Origin: Sipunculus nudus
Lineage: Eukaryota; Annelida; Sipuncula; Golfingiida; Sipunculidae
Direction of reading: 5' to 3'
Length of the DNA stretch: 64,000 nucleotides
Assembly (NCBI GenBank): GCA_026874595.1
Contig: CM049316.1
Coordinates: 46,019,695-46,083,694 of the forward strand
Positions 1 through 12,330 of the stretch are shown here, piece after piece (position 1 is the first letter of the stretch; each line of letters begins with the position of its first letter). A model generated the notes under the pieces. That model was given only the letters and a program-made list of their open reading frames with translations, did not search any database and was not told the DNA's origin. The translations under genes and the position numbers were made by a program.

Positions 1-557
1 ATGCCTATGGCTGATGAGTATTTAAAAAAAATATTTAAAAAAACTTAAATTAGCCAGCAATGCGTTCCTAACATCGTGCTTGTAATTTTTTATTGCAAAT
101 GACCCCTATGGAAATTAATATAACTTTAATATAGGTTTAATTTATTACATTAGCACAATTAAATTATTGTATTATAACTGTTGTCATTTTAACCAGGGCC
201 TTTCCAGATGATCAGGCCATGCCAGAACATGTCACCCTGTATAAATATTTGCTAATAAATATAGATAAAAAATGTTTCGTTAGTTAATGACCCCAGTGGA
301 CTTGGACCTTTGGGCTTGGAATTATGACTTTAAGATCACGAATAAAAATATGAATTTCTTCCCCGGATATTGTGATTGGAGCACTCTGATAGCTGATTTC
401 TCTTTGAATTAAAGATAACCTGTAATTTATAAATAATACCATAAACTGAATATCATCCGAATATTGATTTAAATATGTTAATGGTTTATGTCCTCTATGG
501 ATATTAATTTAACCTTGAATTTATGAATATTAATATAAGCTAGTATTTAATACCCAC

Positions 558-787
558 GATGTCGATAGTTGTATTCGTTATGTGAATCCTGATATCCGCT
601 CTTTCAAAAGTGATGCTCTTCAACCAACTTCGATTTTCCTCCCCTCTGTCTTCAGTTGCCATATAAACTTTGATCACGCCATCATTTACAGTGGTCAACA
701 GGTAGGTACACACACCATTGCTGGTCCCAATTAGTCCGTCAAAGGTCTTAACATGAGGGTCTCCACTGACAATGCATTGACTTGATT
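558..787 (-). CDS. Exon encoding the N-terminal part of a VWD domain (partial gene)
   Basis: Read on the minus strand, an acceptor (TTCCAG, ending at 788) opens a frame that enters with two bases to complete a codon (phase 1). It encodes SSQCIVSGDPHVKTFDG, then an insert with GVCTYLLTT, then about 45 more residues including a WLKSITFE strand. The C-x-V-x-GDPH-x-x-TFDG...G-x-C-x-Y-x-L pattern is the hallmark start of a von Willebrand factor type D domain, an extracellular disulfide-rich module of mucins, zonadhesin/FcGBP-like proteins, vitellogenin and BMPER. The frame stops at 542-540. I place the donor at GTGGGT after 558; GTATTA after 554 is the alternative. The rest of the domain should lie left of the window. 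The domain call is firm; the product name is not determined. Confidence 0.85.
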
Positions 788-2110
788 CTGGAATACAAAT
801 ATATTCTTGTAAGCAAGAGAACTCGTAACGCCTCTTAATGACGAAAATATATTGGCAATATTACAATTGATATTCAAGTAAACTCTTGCAATTATAATAC
901 CATAAATGTTCAAATCGGTAACACAGTGGATAAAAATGATTTTATATATTATTACACCTTAAAAGGGGAACGTTATCTCTTAAACTAAATTGGGTCGTCT
1001 GTATACATAAATCATTATATACATGGTAGTTTTTCAGTCTTTGAGGAACTAATGGCTTAACATCTCATGACAATGAAATGGTAAGGAAAGGAGTCCAAAT
1101 ATACAGCAAAAAAGGTCTTGTGTCAGGTTGCTTCTTCATATATATCAAACTCCTGTAATCGTTACTTTGGTAGGACATTTACTCTGTAATCTGTAATCAG
1201 TGACTTTGACACCATGACACAATCAAATGGACGTGGGTCTTAAGTGTTGTTAAGAAGGGTATGCGTTCATCCCCGTTCGTATGTGTGTTTTTATGTTGTT
1301 CACAACATAACCCATGCAGTCATGAATGGAACCTCATACATAGGCTTTCAGGAATGGCCAATGAAGAACCGACTAGCTTTTGGTGTGGATCCGGCGCACC
1401 GTCCGAATTCAGGAACGTTATCAAGGAACATTAAAACATGTGGAGTCACCTCTGTACGTGTAAACCTATGAATGTGGCCCGAATAAGCGAATGCACACAC
1501 GGTTTTTGGGAGCATCTTGTAAAAGCAACCCCCGCATGGCGGAGGCTTGCGTTGTTTAAGTTTGGAATAATTTGCAAGGTTTGTTGGGGATTATAACTTG
1601 CTACTAGGCTAGTAGCTTGTTCCTATTATCAAACATAGTATTCATCCTTTTTTTCTTTTGTAAACATATCGCATACCCTCCCCTTCAAATGAACAGGGGC
1701 GTCAATACAGGGGGCCACCGTTATGGGTTCGAATCCCGGATCGATCCAGTATTTACCCCTAAAAAATTTCTCTTCGTAACACAATTCATCGATGAAACAT
1801 AGGCATTTTGCGTACCATAAAAAAACTGATGTTCATCACGCCCGCTGACTTTGTATAATGGTTTTTTAACAAAAATGAAAAAATAAGTTGTCACCTAAAA
1901 CGCAGGTGCTGGATGATCATGCCACCTCCCTGCACCACCAGTCAGGGTCACTGCAGTTCAATGGCGCATTACTTAGTTCAGAAGTTTGCTTGTTTTCATG
2001 CAGTTCATTTTAAGTGTCAAACAGGTTAGGAACAGTGACAAACAGGGCCTCTGAGAGGATTCTTTTAAGGCGGTACAAAAACGTTGCCGGGCCCCAGCCC
2101 CTCCCAGCAC

Positions 2111-2160
<50 letters not shown>

Positions 2161-3530
2161 ATTGAAAAACTATGAAAAGACGGTTTAATTAGGAATACAC
2201 GTCATGAAAAACCCGAGAAAATCAAATTTAAAAATATGCATGGCACATATTAAAATTAATTACACGTGACCAATAGGTCAATTGCCTATTGTGCAGCTGA
2301 TGAGCACAAGTTGCCTTATTTGTGACACTTAACTGAGAACATTTGATTGAAAGCACCACATAAGAAAACAGAAAAGAAATACAAAAAGTCCAAAAGAGTC
2401 TAAGGATCTAAATAACAGAGCATTTTGATTGTCCAAATGTCGCATGGTGATGGGGATATGGAGTTAATGGGAAAGAGGATATAAATTTCAATATGTATCA
2501 TAGCTTTAAGGAAATAGAAACATGAAATGTAATCGAGGCCACATACGGTTTAACCTAGCCGATAAAACTGTCCATACAGATATCATTGGACCCTTGATGC
2601 AGCCACTTGTGGTAAATTTTAGCAATTTTTTTCGGAAAAAGTTCCTGGTCATATATGGATAAATTCTGTATTATGGGCATTAGGAATCGTTTTCATATTT
2701 CGCTTGGTGACATGCAGACAATAACCAAACCACAGGCGCTTGTGAATGTGTTTTTACTCAGAAACGTCAATGGCGTAATTTAAGGGTTTACATAAACCTT
2801 TAAATCAAAGCAACTGAATTCAGATGACAAAATCGATATTACAAAGGAGGCAAACACAATTATAATGAATACATTAATAGCAAGGTCATCGAAAGAGAAA
2901 TTATCACTGTTGATTGTGAATATTATTTTACTATGATCGGACCAATAATAGTAAACATGTATAACCAAAAATTATACAGGCGACCGCTAAAATGGCCCAC
3001 TTAGACCCTCCTGACCTGAACAACATTATAAACATGCGTAAGGTAACAAAAAAAGACTATCGGGCCCTAGAGTGAATTTCTGGGCAACCCGGGGCTCCGG
3101 GCGGCCGGGCCCTCCTGGACTCTCACGGGTCAACCCGTATATAGGCTAACTCAAATACAAAAGTCTCCCCATAGGCCTATTTTCAGTTTTTATTGGGCCT
3201 TAATTAAGACACCTTCACCAGGCCGGGCCCCCTTTGACACCCCCCCCCCCCCCCAACCTCGCAGCGATCACTCTGGATTAAAAGTAGAATAACCCTTAAA
3301 AACAAATTAAACATATTCCATGTTTTATGTATTTATGCCAAACTTCCCCAGAAAACTATGGCCGACCCGAGCCCCTTTGAACGGTCCCGCATGATGAAAG
3401 TCATACAAAAAGATACACACAAACCCAAAAATAAATTGTCATTTAAAGTAATTATTAGACTGATAAATCCTTTGACCTCCAAAGGCCACCTCACATCATC
3501 CTGATTGAAACCATGTAACAGACAAACAAA
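788..3530. other. Intronic or intergenic DNA without a gene
   Basis: I see no supported coding sequence here. The stretch includes a (TA)n run at 2113-2158, a poly-C run at 3241-3254 and an isolated RNA polymerase III B-box match (GGTTCGAATCC, 1726-1736) without a convincing A box. If the VWD gene model is right, this is part of its long intron. Confidence 0.5.
2113..2158. repeat. (TA)n microsatellite
   Basis: This is an uninterrupted TA run of ~45 bases. Confidence 0.95.
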
Positions 3531-4666
3531 CTAGACGACCATAGGTCGAACGCTTGCCGGAATTTTAAAATGATAGACAGACGGACAGAAAGATCAAACT
3601 GTCGGTTTTCTATATTTTTTAGTTACTTTTAGAGTGATTTCTCGAATTCTGTGGCCTGTTGAACGACATATATCTCAAATAAAAACATGAAAGCAGAGAC
3701 AGCTTACATTAACTGACAAACAGACAGACATACTGACAAAGTGACACAAGATTGACACCAGAGGACTTTACCTGGTTATGGAGAATACTCAGACGAAGAA
3801 AATAAGCTATAGTTTATGTAATTGAGGCTGATTATTTCGGAGATATGGCTAAAACATGATATGTTGGGGAGGTTCGCATCAAGCGCCCCCTAGCGGCCAT
3901 ATCCGGAAAATGAAAAACTGCTTTGGGATAATACTGTAAGATATAAGATATATCAGTTTCAAAATGATTCCTGCTTACTTGTGGACTCATGCTATTACTA
4001 AGCGATATCTCGAAATATCTCGTTTGACATGATGACTTGTAATATAATCAAATAACTCTTCTTGTATGTTACCTGATGCAAAAAAACTAGACCTCTCTAG
4101 CTTTAAAACTCCCAAAGTTAGAAAAATAAGACCCGATCATGAATTTCCCCCCAAAATGCGTAATTAAGGTTACAGCAAATTTGAGGCATCTACACACCAA
4201 AAGAAAGGCCTGGGAATGACAATGAAAATGGGCTAGGGTTGAAGTAGATACGACTTAAATTAACAATGATATGAGGGAAAAAAACTATTTTTGGGGTTTT
4301 TGTGACCTTGACCTTTCACAGATCATGGCCAAAACCATGGCACCGAGGGACATTTATTTTACAGAATTCCTGTAAATATGGGCATTTAAATCACAGATGA
4401 CGTGTGAACATCACAAAATGGTTAATTATATATATCAAGTATGTTAACTTAAATTGAATATACTGAGTGAATTATTGAATAAAACAGGCGTGTAACAGAA
4501 ATTGAAATCATTTTTAAAGATTGTCTGTATGTATATTGATATTTTAAATAGGAACCACCCTGTTTATACACAAGAAGAAAAAAAAAATTCAATGCATGTA
4601 TGATACGGATATTATCTATGAGAGTCCTAAATCTTTTTTATTTTGTTAAAAGATGTGGTTTGACCA

Positions 4667-4668
<2 letters not shown>

Positions 4669-4715
<47 letters not shown>

Positions 4716-4776
4716 TATATATATATATATATGTGTGTTTATAGATGTATATATATATGTATATATATATATATAT
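4669..4776. repeat. (TA)n-rich microsatellite
   Basis: TA tracts are broken by TGTT and TGTG. The Ile/Tyr-rich open frame over it is an artefact. Confidence 0.95.
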
Positions 4777-5527
4777 GAAATAACAAAATAATATCATTTA
4801 AGTAACAAAACCCAAGTATGGTGGGGTCAAAACCGCCACACAGGTCATTTATGTACATGTATAAGACATATACTATATACTGGTGGGTAAGACCTGTATG
4901 AGCGGCCCAAATCCCACTGTTCTGTCAGTAATCCTTTCTTGGCTTCTCTTGGAGGGTAAAATAAAATGTGCCGCTCTCCAAGTTCAAGTTTCATAGGCCT
5001 ATGGCAATACTTTTTTTAAATCTTCCTTTTAACTTTCATGTTCCGTATGTAATAATTTAAGTATATTGTATATATGACAATGAGAACTGTCAATAAAATC
5101 TTATGGGGAATTTGTGAGATAAATGTTGTATTTGTTTTTAGTAAAAAAAAAAGACACTGCATGCGATACATCCAGATATTATTTACATGAAAATAATATC
5201 CTTTAATCTGTAATAAAGTAAGTATTAATTTTACTTTAACTATAACTATTGAAAGTTAACACTTCGTATATTATTATATATTGTCAATGAATATTATTTA
5301 TCTTGTGTATTGTTGAAATAAACAGTGTAATGATCGTATTCTTATTATTACTTATTCATGGTGGTCATTAAGTCACACATTAACCATAGAATATACAAGT
5401 GCCATGTACTATCTCATGCATGTGTGATTCCAAGTTAATTTTTCTTATTTGTTTTAATAATTACCAAAAGATGCATCTTCCCTTTTACTTTAATGAACAG
5501 CTTAATTATTCAAAAATGTAGGCCTAC

Positions 5528-5700
5528 CTTTCATTGTATTTAGGTAGATTCTTGATGTTTTTCGGTATTCTTTTTCATTTGAATAATGAGAATATATATG
5601 TCGATCACCAAAATTTGAGTCGAGTTCGCGCTTTGTCAGTACAACAAATCTGTAACTAACATCCATAACAGCGATCTTGCATCTTTGAATGCAAGTGAAT
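5528..5700 (-). other. Possible internal exon, unrecognised product
   Basis: A minus-strand frame stays open across this stretch and encodes a mixed, non-repetitive peptide containing IAVMDVSYRFVVLTKRELD. It ends at an acceptable donor, ATGAAAG|GTAGGC, leaving phase 1. No acceptor of matching phase is obvious upstream, and I recognise no domain. It lies between the signal-peptide exon and the VWD exon on the same strand, so it could be an exon of that gene, but chance openness is equally possible. Confidence 0.2.
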
Positions 5701-8700
5701 GTCCATTGGTTCATTTTCAACATGGGTACAATATAAAAAGAACTATACAATTAAATTCGTATCCTCGTCATTAAACAGTTACTAACCTTTTCACCAGAGA
5801 TATATGCCTAGTACATGTATATAAGTAATCACAGGAGAAAACATATCTTCGCATGCACATGACCACATCAATACATTGACTGGGACACGCGCTTCGACAG
5901 GACCAAGATTGTTACATTTTGTTTAAACTCATTAGGAGCTGCTGTGAAGAGTGACGCGCATATGTAGGGTAAATGTAACATTTTTTACTCTGTTTACCAA
6001 TGTTTAACAAAAGAGGGGGTACAGGAACATATAGGCTCTGTCTTATGACTTTCTGAAACTGGCATATAAAATGTCCATATGGACTCATATATGGATGCGT
6101 CAAATCAAGCGATGTCCAATCCCTGCGTTTCTCCTCCTCTTAACAGAAATGTCAAACGGGCCCGCGTGCAGGTTACAGAGCCCGAAAGCTTCCGTGACAA
6201 CCACCATAGCAACCGTGTGGGCCTAATTCACAGGCGCGGACTGAAAAAAAGCAGGTCCGGACTGAATGCATGTTACTTATGAAAGGGACACAGTGTGTGC
6301 TTTATTTGCATGTCATGCAAAGAGTGTCTGTAGTTACATATTTTATACGGCGAAGGCTATAATTTTTGCAGTCATGGGAAAGCGTGTCTGTCTTTCATAC
6401 TAAAACGCGTGCATGCATGCGTGATGGCATATGTATACGTGCATGCGGGTTTCCATTTTTTACAAAGTTGCTAAAACGTGTGGGGACCGTGCATAATTAA
6501 ACAAAAGAGGCCATGGGCAGAAAGGCCATGAAATGCCCATTCATATGGTGTACAGCGTATGTATCTTAAATGTTTAGTTTTGGAGATATGGCTAAACAAT
6601 TATACTAGGTATGGGGTTGCAGTGGAGCGCCCCCTAGCGGTCATTTTCCCAAAGGTGAAAAACTGCCTTCGAGATATTAATGCGTGACATAAGAGGTATC
6701 AGTTTCAAAACGATTCCTGCAATTTTTTGGCCCCTAGGGCACCTTTCATTGAAACCGCGAAAATCTCATTCGGCGAGAAACGGTGCGAGATTTGGCGAGA
6801 TTTTTTATTGGATCACCAAGAACTCACCAAGGGCTTCAAGTTGCAAAAGAATTGACCTCCTTAGCATAAAAACTGACAGAGTTAGAAGCTCAAAACTGCA
6901 TATTTTCAAAATTCAAAAGTTTTACCCCAAAAATAGAGAAATCTGGCAATAGCGCACTTTTTCACCTATGCGCAAAAATAAGCCCATGGACTCTAGTTTA
7001 AGGTGCTGTGATGGAAATGGCCCAATGTTTAATAGTTGTGGAGGTATAGCACCAAAACAAATTTTCATGTTTTTTCATCTGCAACGCCCCCTGGCGGCCA
7101 TTTCCAAAATCGGAAAAAACAATTTCGAGATATTCTTATGTTACATAAAATATCTCAGAATCAGGGCGATTGCTGCAAATTTGAAAAATATCATGAAATT
7201 CCATGATTTCTCCCCAAAAAATGTAACCATGGTAACGGCAAATTTAAGTAAGCTACATGTCAAAAGAAAGGCCAGGTGATGACAAAAAAAATGAGCTATT
7301 GCAGAAGTGGATAAGCCTATTTATCGCGAAGTTATAGTGCAAAAACCGTTAACCATACCTGTCGTGACCTTGACCCTTGACCTTGGAGCAATGTTGACCA
7401 AAAACAATAGGGCACCTAAAAATTATGTTTTCGAACATCCCTGTAAGTTTCAAGGTTATTGTGGCAAAATTGTGGCCAGGAGAGTGGTGACAAATAAACA
7501 AACAAACAAACTAGACGACCATAGGTCGAACGCTTGCCGGAAATCGGAAGTGAAACACAGACGGACAGACAGAACATATTGTCGGTTTTCTATAAATGGA
7601 ATGACTCTCAGGGACATTGCTGAGAATATGTGGCCCGTAGAATGACATATGAGACAAAAGAACAGGCAAGCAGACAAAGCTGACAACAAAAGACGAACAG
7701 ACAGACATAGTGACTTTGTGAGACAAAATTGACACCAGATGACATAACCTAGTGATTGAGAAGATTCAAAGGAAGAAAATGAGTTATAATTTATGTAATT
7801 TAGATTTATAGTTTTGGAGGTATGGCGAATTAATGATAAACTTGGGAGGCTCGACTGTAGCCCCCTTTAGCGGACATATTCCGAAGACGACAAATGCGTT
7901 TTGTATTATTAGTGTATGACATAAGATGTCCCAGTTTTTAAAAGGATTCCGTCAAAGCTGTGGCCTGTAGAATGCTATATGTAAGGCGTAAGAACCAGCA
8001 AGCAGGCGACTTTGAGGATAACGTACAAACAGATGGACACACTGACAAAGTGACAGAAGATTGAAACCAGATGCCTTAATCAGGTTATGCAGAAGACTCA
8101 AAGGAGGAAAATAAGCTTTAGTTTATGTAACTGAGGCTTTGGGTTTAGAGATATGGCAAATACATTGGTATGTGTGTGAGGGTCGTGTGCAGCGCCCACT
8201 AGTGGCAATATCCGGAAAATGAAAAATTTATTTTCTAGATATTAGTGTAAGACATAAGGTGTAATAGTTTCAAAAGGATTTCATCAAAACTGTGGCCTAT
8301 AGAATGCTATATGTGAGACGCAAGAACCAGCAAGCAGCCAAATTTTAGGACAACTGACAAACAGACGGACACACTGACAAAGTGACTCAAGATTGAGTCT
8401 AGATGACTACTCCAGGTTATGAAAAAGACTCAAAGGAAGAAAAAAGCTACAGTTTATGTAACTGAGGTTTATAGTTTTGGAGATATTGCCAAAGCATGAT
8501 ATATTGGGAGAGGTTCGAGTTCAGCGCCCCCTAGCGCTCATATCCGGAAAATGGAAAATTTGTTTTGAGATATTAGTGTAAGACTTAAGATGTAATAGTT
8601 TCAAAAGGATTCTTTCAAAACTGTGGCCTGTAGAATGCTATATGTGAGACGCAAGAGCAAGCAGGCGAATTTGAGGACAACTGACAAACAGACAGACACA

Positions 8701-10391
8701 CTGACAAAGTGACACAAGATTGAGACCAGATGACATTATCAGTTTATGGAGAAGACTCAGAGGGAAAAAATAAGCTAAAGTTTATGTAATTGAGGCTTTG
8801 GGTTTTAGAGATATGGCCAATGTAATGATATGTGTGTGAGGGTTGTGTGCAGCGCCCCCTAGCAGCCATATTCAAAAAATGAAAAAAACAATTTCGAGAT
8901 ACTAGTGTAGAACTTATGATTTGACAGTTTCAAAAAGGTTCCTGCAATAATGTGGCCTTTGACGCAAGATGAATGAAATCTCGAAATATCTCTATTCACG
9001 AGATATTTTACGAGATACTGCAAGACTTACAATAAAATCTTGTAGTACTCATTGAATGCTTCCTGATGCAAAAAACTAGATCACTCTAGCTATAAAACTG
9101 ACAAAGATAGAAAAATAAGACCCCAGATTTTCGAATATTATGACTTTTCCCCCAAAACCTGTAACCATGGTTACGGCAAATTTGAGTCAGCTACACACCA
9201 GATGACAGGCCTTGGAATGACGATTAAAATGAGCTATCGTTGAAGTAGATACGACTAATAGTCACAAAGATATGAAGAAAAAACCGTTTTGAGAAGTTTT
9301 GACAACCTTGACCTTGACCTCTGACCTATTTTGGCCAGAAAAAAAAGGGCACCTAGAAATTATGTTTTTTATCATCCCTGTAAGTTTCAAGGTTATTGCT
9401 GCAAAATTGTGGTCAGGAGAGTGATGACAAACAAACAAAAAAAAAGCATGATAAGTTGGGAGAGGTTCGAATTCAGCGCCCCCTAGCGGCCATATCCGGA
9501 AAATGAAAAATTGGTTTCGAGATATTAGTGTAAGACTTAAGATGTAATAGTTTCAAAAGGATTCTTTCAAAACTGTGGCCTGTAGAATGCTATATGTGAG
9601 ACGCAAGAGCAAGCAGGCGAATTTGAGGACAACTGACAAACAGACGGACACACTGACAAAGTGACACAACATTGAGACCAGATGACATTATCAGTTTATG
9701 GAGAAGACTCAAAGGGAAAAAAATAAGCTATAGTTTATGTAATTGAGGCGTTGGGTTTTAGAGATATGGCCAATGTAATGATATGTGTGTGAGGGTCGTC
9801 TGCAGCGCCCCCTAGCAGCCATATTCAAAAAATGAAAAAAACAATTTCGAGATACTAGTGTAGGACTTATGATATGTCAGTTTCAAAAAGATTCCTGCAA
9901 TAATGTGGCCTTTGGCGCAAGATGAATGAAATCTCGAAATATCTCTATTCACGAGATATTTTACGAGATACTGCAAGACTTGAAATAAAATCTTGTAGTA
10001 CTAGTTGAATGCTACCTGATGCAAAAAACTAGATCACTCTAGCTTTAAAACTGACAAAGTTAGAAAAATAAGATCCCTTATTTTCGAATATCATGACTTT
10101 TCCCCAAAAAATTGTAACCATGGTTACGGCAAATTTGAGTCAGCTACACACCAGATGACAGGCCTTGGAATGACGATTAAAATGAGCTATTGTTGAAGTA
10201 GATACGACTAATAGTCACAAAGATATGAAGAAAAAAACGTTTTGAGAAGTTTTGACGACCTTGACCTTGACCTTTGACCTATTTTAACCAAAAACAATAG
10301 GGCACCTAGAAATTATGTTTTCCAACATCCCTGTAAGTTTCAAGGTTATTGTGGCAAAATTGTGGCCAGGAGAGTGGTGACAAACAAACAA

Positions 10392-10412
<21 letters not shown>

Positions 10413-10422
<10 letters not shown>

Positions 10423-10530
10423 TACGCAACTGACCAATATGCTTGCCGAAATCTTTGATTCCGGCAAGCAACAAACAGACATACGCAACTGACCAATATG
10501 CTTGCCGAAATCTTTGATTCCGGCAAGCAA
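10413..10530. repeat. 59-bp tandem duplication carrying a hairpin
   Basis: Two consecutive near-identical 59-bp copies each contain the hairpin GCTTGCCG, a 12-13 base loop, then CGGCAAGC (10441-10469 and 10500-10528). They abut the GACA/CAGA microsatellite (10381-10412) and form the outer end of the family F element. Confidence 0.85.
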
Positions 10531-11224
10531 TGAAATATACATAGTCCCCAGGCCCAATACAACTCCTTGGTGGCCCGGGCCCCACAGACCTACCTAATTC
10601 AAAACATGTAGAAGTTATTGCAAAAAAAAGTCTTCCTTATTTTCAGTTACAAGCTTTTTATGGGACAATATATTCACTGTAGGGTCCCCTTTAACAACTG
10701 GTCCCACTTTATATCACGTTAAAAATATAATGTTCATGCATTGCATAGGGTCCTGTGAAAATCCTGGTCGGCCGGGCCCTTTCTTTGCACTCTGGAATCT
10801 GGATTAAGAACAATGTGTCATTTAAATAAATAATTAAGATGAGTCTTCCATACTTACAACTTTTTTAAGCCTTCTTGTAAATTTTTCGCCAGCCCGGGCC
10901 CCTTTTCGGCCCCTCCATCCCCCCCCCCCCCGGGCCCCGGTACGATTTACCGGCTGACACCCCCCCCCCCCCCCGGAGGCCCTGGTGACAAAAATTAACT
11001 CAGGCAAAGATTAAAATGAAGATTTATATTGATAGCAATTCGAGTGCCTGTGTATTCATTCATTCCCCATGGGTGGAGACTGCTCACACTTGTAATACAG
11101 TTCTGGCTAAAAGAATAATGGCGGAAGACGTTCAGAACGGGACATAACACACATATCCTAACGGCGACAATTAAGTCCAGAGTTCTAACCATTACACCAC
11201 ATGTGGTAATGTGCTTATTCTCAC

Positions 11225-11340
11225 CATCGGCAGCATCTTCATCTTGTCCCAAGGCTCTGTTCCCCAGCAGACACAGGAGGAGAAAGGCGGCTGATATCCT
11301 CATTGTCATAATTCACACCTGTACGCTGGATCACGTGTCT
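11225..11340 (-). CDS. Signal-peptide exon of a secreted protein
   Basis: On the minus strand a good acceptor (pyrimidine-rich GTGCCTTTTTAG, ending at 11341) is followed by 31 untranslated bases, then ATG at 11309 (a second in-frame ATG is at 11303). The coding part reads MTMRISAAFLLLCLLGNRALGQ and then an acidic DEDAADG. This is a textbook signal peptide: basic n-region, hydrophobic AAFLLLCLL core, and a likely cleavage after RALG. A donor, GAT-G|GTGAGA, lies at 11225/11224 and leaves phase 1, the phase with which the VWD exon at 787 begins. The two exons could therefore join directly or through unseen exons. That they belong to one gene is inferred from strand, phase and the lack of another candidate. 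Confidence 0.65.
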
Positions 11341-11689
11341 CTAAAAAGGCACAAAGATTGTTTTTAATTTGGAACTCGATCTTAATTCCGATCTATAAAA
11401 AACAGAACTATTATGTATTATGAAAAAGGTAGCGTGAATCCACAAATAATATAAATGACGTGACCGTTTTTTAACTACGTTTTTCGACAATAATACATCC
11501 AAACACATAACACATTAACAGAATCATACATAAACTTTATAAACATCAAAGGACAGAAAAGTGTTACATAAATCAAAAGAGTGAACATAAAACAATCAAC
11601 ATACTGTATCAATCAGCATAACAGAAAAAAATTCAAATATTATTTCATTATACGAATATCAAAGTAATCTCACAGAAAAGGCTTCAACT

Positions 11690-12330
11690 TCTCTCATATT
11701 GTAATTTGCTTGTCCTGTTCATTTTTATGTTCTGCAATTTCATATTCAATACGTTCCACATTAGAGATTATTGCTGCATATTTCTGTAATGAGAGCTCTT
11801 TGATGAATTACGGCAATTGAAAACCATACGAAAAAGCAAGTGGTTTATCAATACATCCTCTGTTGTGATAATGGCAACTCCGAGCAACATATTTTCTTTT
11901 TTAATTTTCTTGCATTTTTATATCGAATTCTATAAGCCAATTACAAACCGACTATAAAATAAGCACATTTCCGCACATACTGAAAATACATGGAATAACG
12001 TTTCTGCATTCAGAGAACAATATGAGCATCTATCACTTTCCACAAGAATCCATCAGTATAAATTTTTGTTTAACGTAAAATATCATTCAGAACATTATAC
12101 TGAAAGTATTTAATTTTTTGTTTAAACAGATATTTTAAAAGGTCTCTAAAAAGATAACTGCCCTCTATATCCGTGCTTCTAATTTTGTAACTGCGCTTGT
12201 GCAGTTGGGCGACTGCCTTTTTTATAACCAGATTACTATTAACCGTAGACAGGCCCAGTCGATGCAATAGTTTAAACACAATTCTTGTCGCTGTTAGAGT
12301 CATCAACTTACTCTTGTTCTGTCCCAACGC
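11690..12330 (-). pseudogene. Decayed LINE reverse-transcriptase C-terminus (zf-RVT region)
   Basis: Minus-strand pieces in shifting frames line up with the C-terminal end of non-LTR retrotransposon ORF2. The first piece includes SYLFRDLLKYLFKQKIKYFQ followed by YNVLNDILR, matching the usual 'W...iy...lrwfQykiLh.il' block. The second is a zinc-knuckle-like SDRCSYCSLNAETLFHVFSV ending CAEMC, matching the 'CsfC...ET..Hlf..C' zf-RVT signature. The third is a tail with LSLQKYAAIISNVERIEYEI, matching the 'kiEkyiA' end block. In-frame stops and at least two frameshifts separate the pieces, so it is dead. Upstream ORF2 domains were not found. It sits in the first intron of the putative minus-strand gene. 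Confidence 0.65.

Larger units (their letters stand above)
3531..10530 (-). repeat. Family F hairpin-ended tandem-repeat elements (Helitron/Helentron-like), two copies in line
   Basis: On the minus strand, end A at 10528 is a hairpin (GCTTGCCGG...CGGCAAGC) present twice, followed by a GTCT-rich microsatellite. The body is ~330 bp tandem units marked by AGCGCCCCCTAGCGGCCA-like cores near 3882, 6626, 7084, 7857, 8190, 8521, 8851, 9473 and 9804. The stretch 8491-9440 is repeated at high identity as 9443-10390. Two B-type ends occur, at 7511 and 3531. Each reads half-palindrome CCGGCAAGC, then a small hairpin CGACC-TAT-GGTCG, then TCTAG followed by T. CTAG-T after a hairpin is the canonical Helitron 3' terminus. 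No transposase is seen, so the elements are non-autonomous. Terminus assignment is by eye. Confidence 0.6.

Noticed and set aside
1700-1745. Possible tRNA gene (perfect B box GGTTCGAATCC).
   Set aside because: There is no A box at the right distance, the T stem is weak and there is no cloverleaf.
7307-7645. 112-codon open frame and neighbouring 90-103 codon frames at 6680-7279.
   Set aside because: They lie wholly in family F repeat units whose other copies are not open in the same frame.
10284-10585. Cys/Val/Leu-rich minus-strand open frames of 79-92 codons.
   Set aside because: They come from the GACA microsatellite and the duplicated 59-bp hairpin unit, with no domain and all three frames open.
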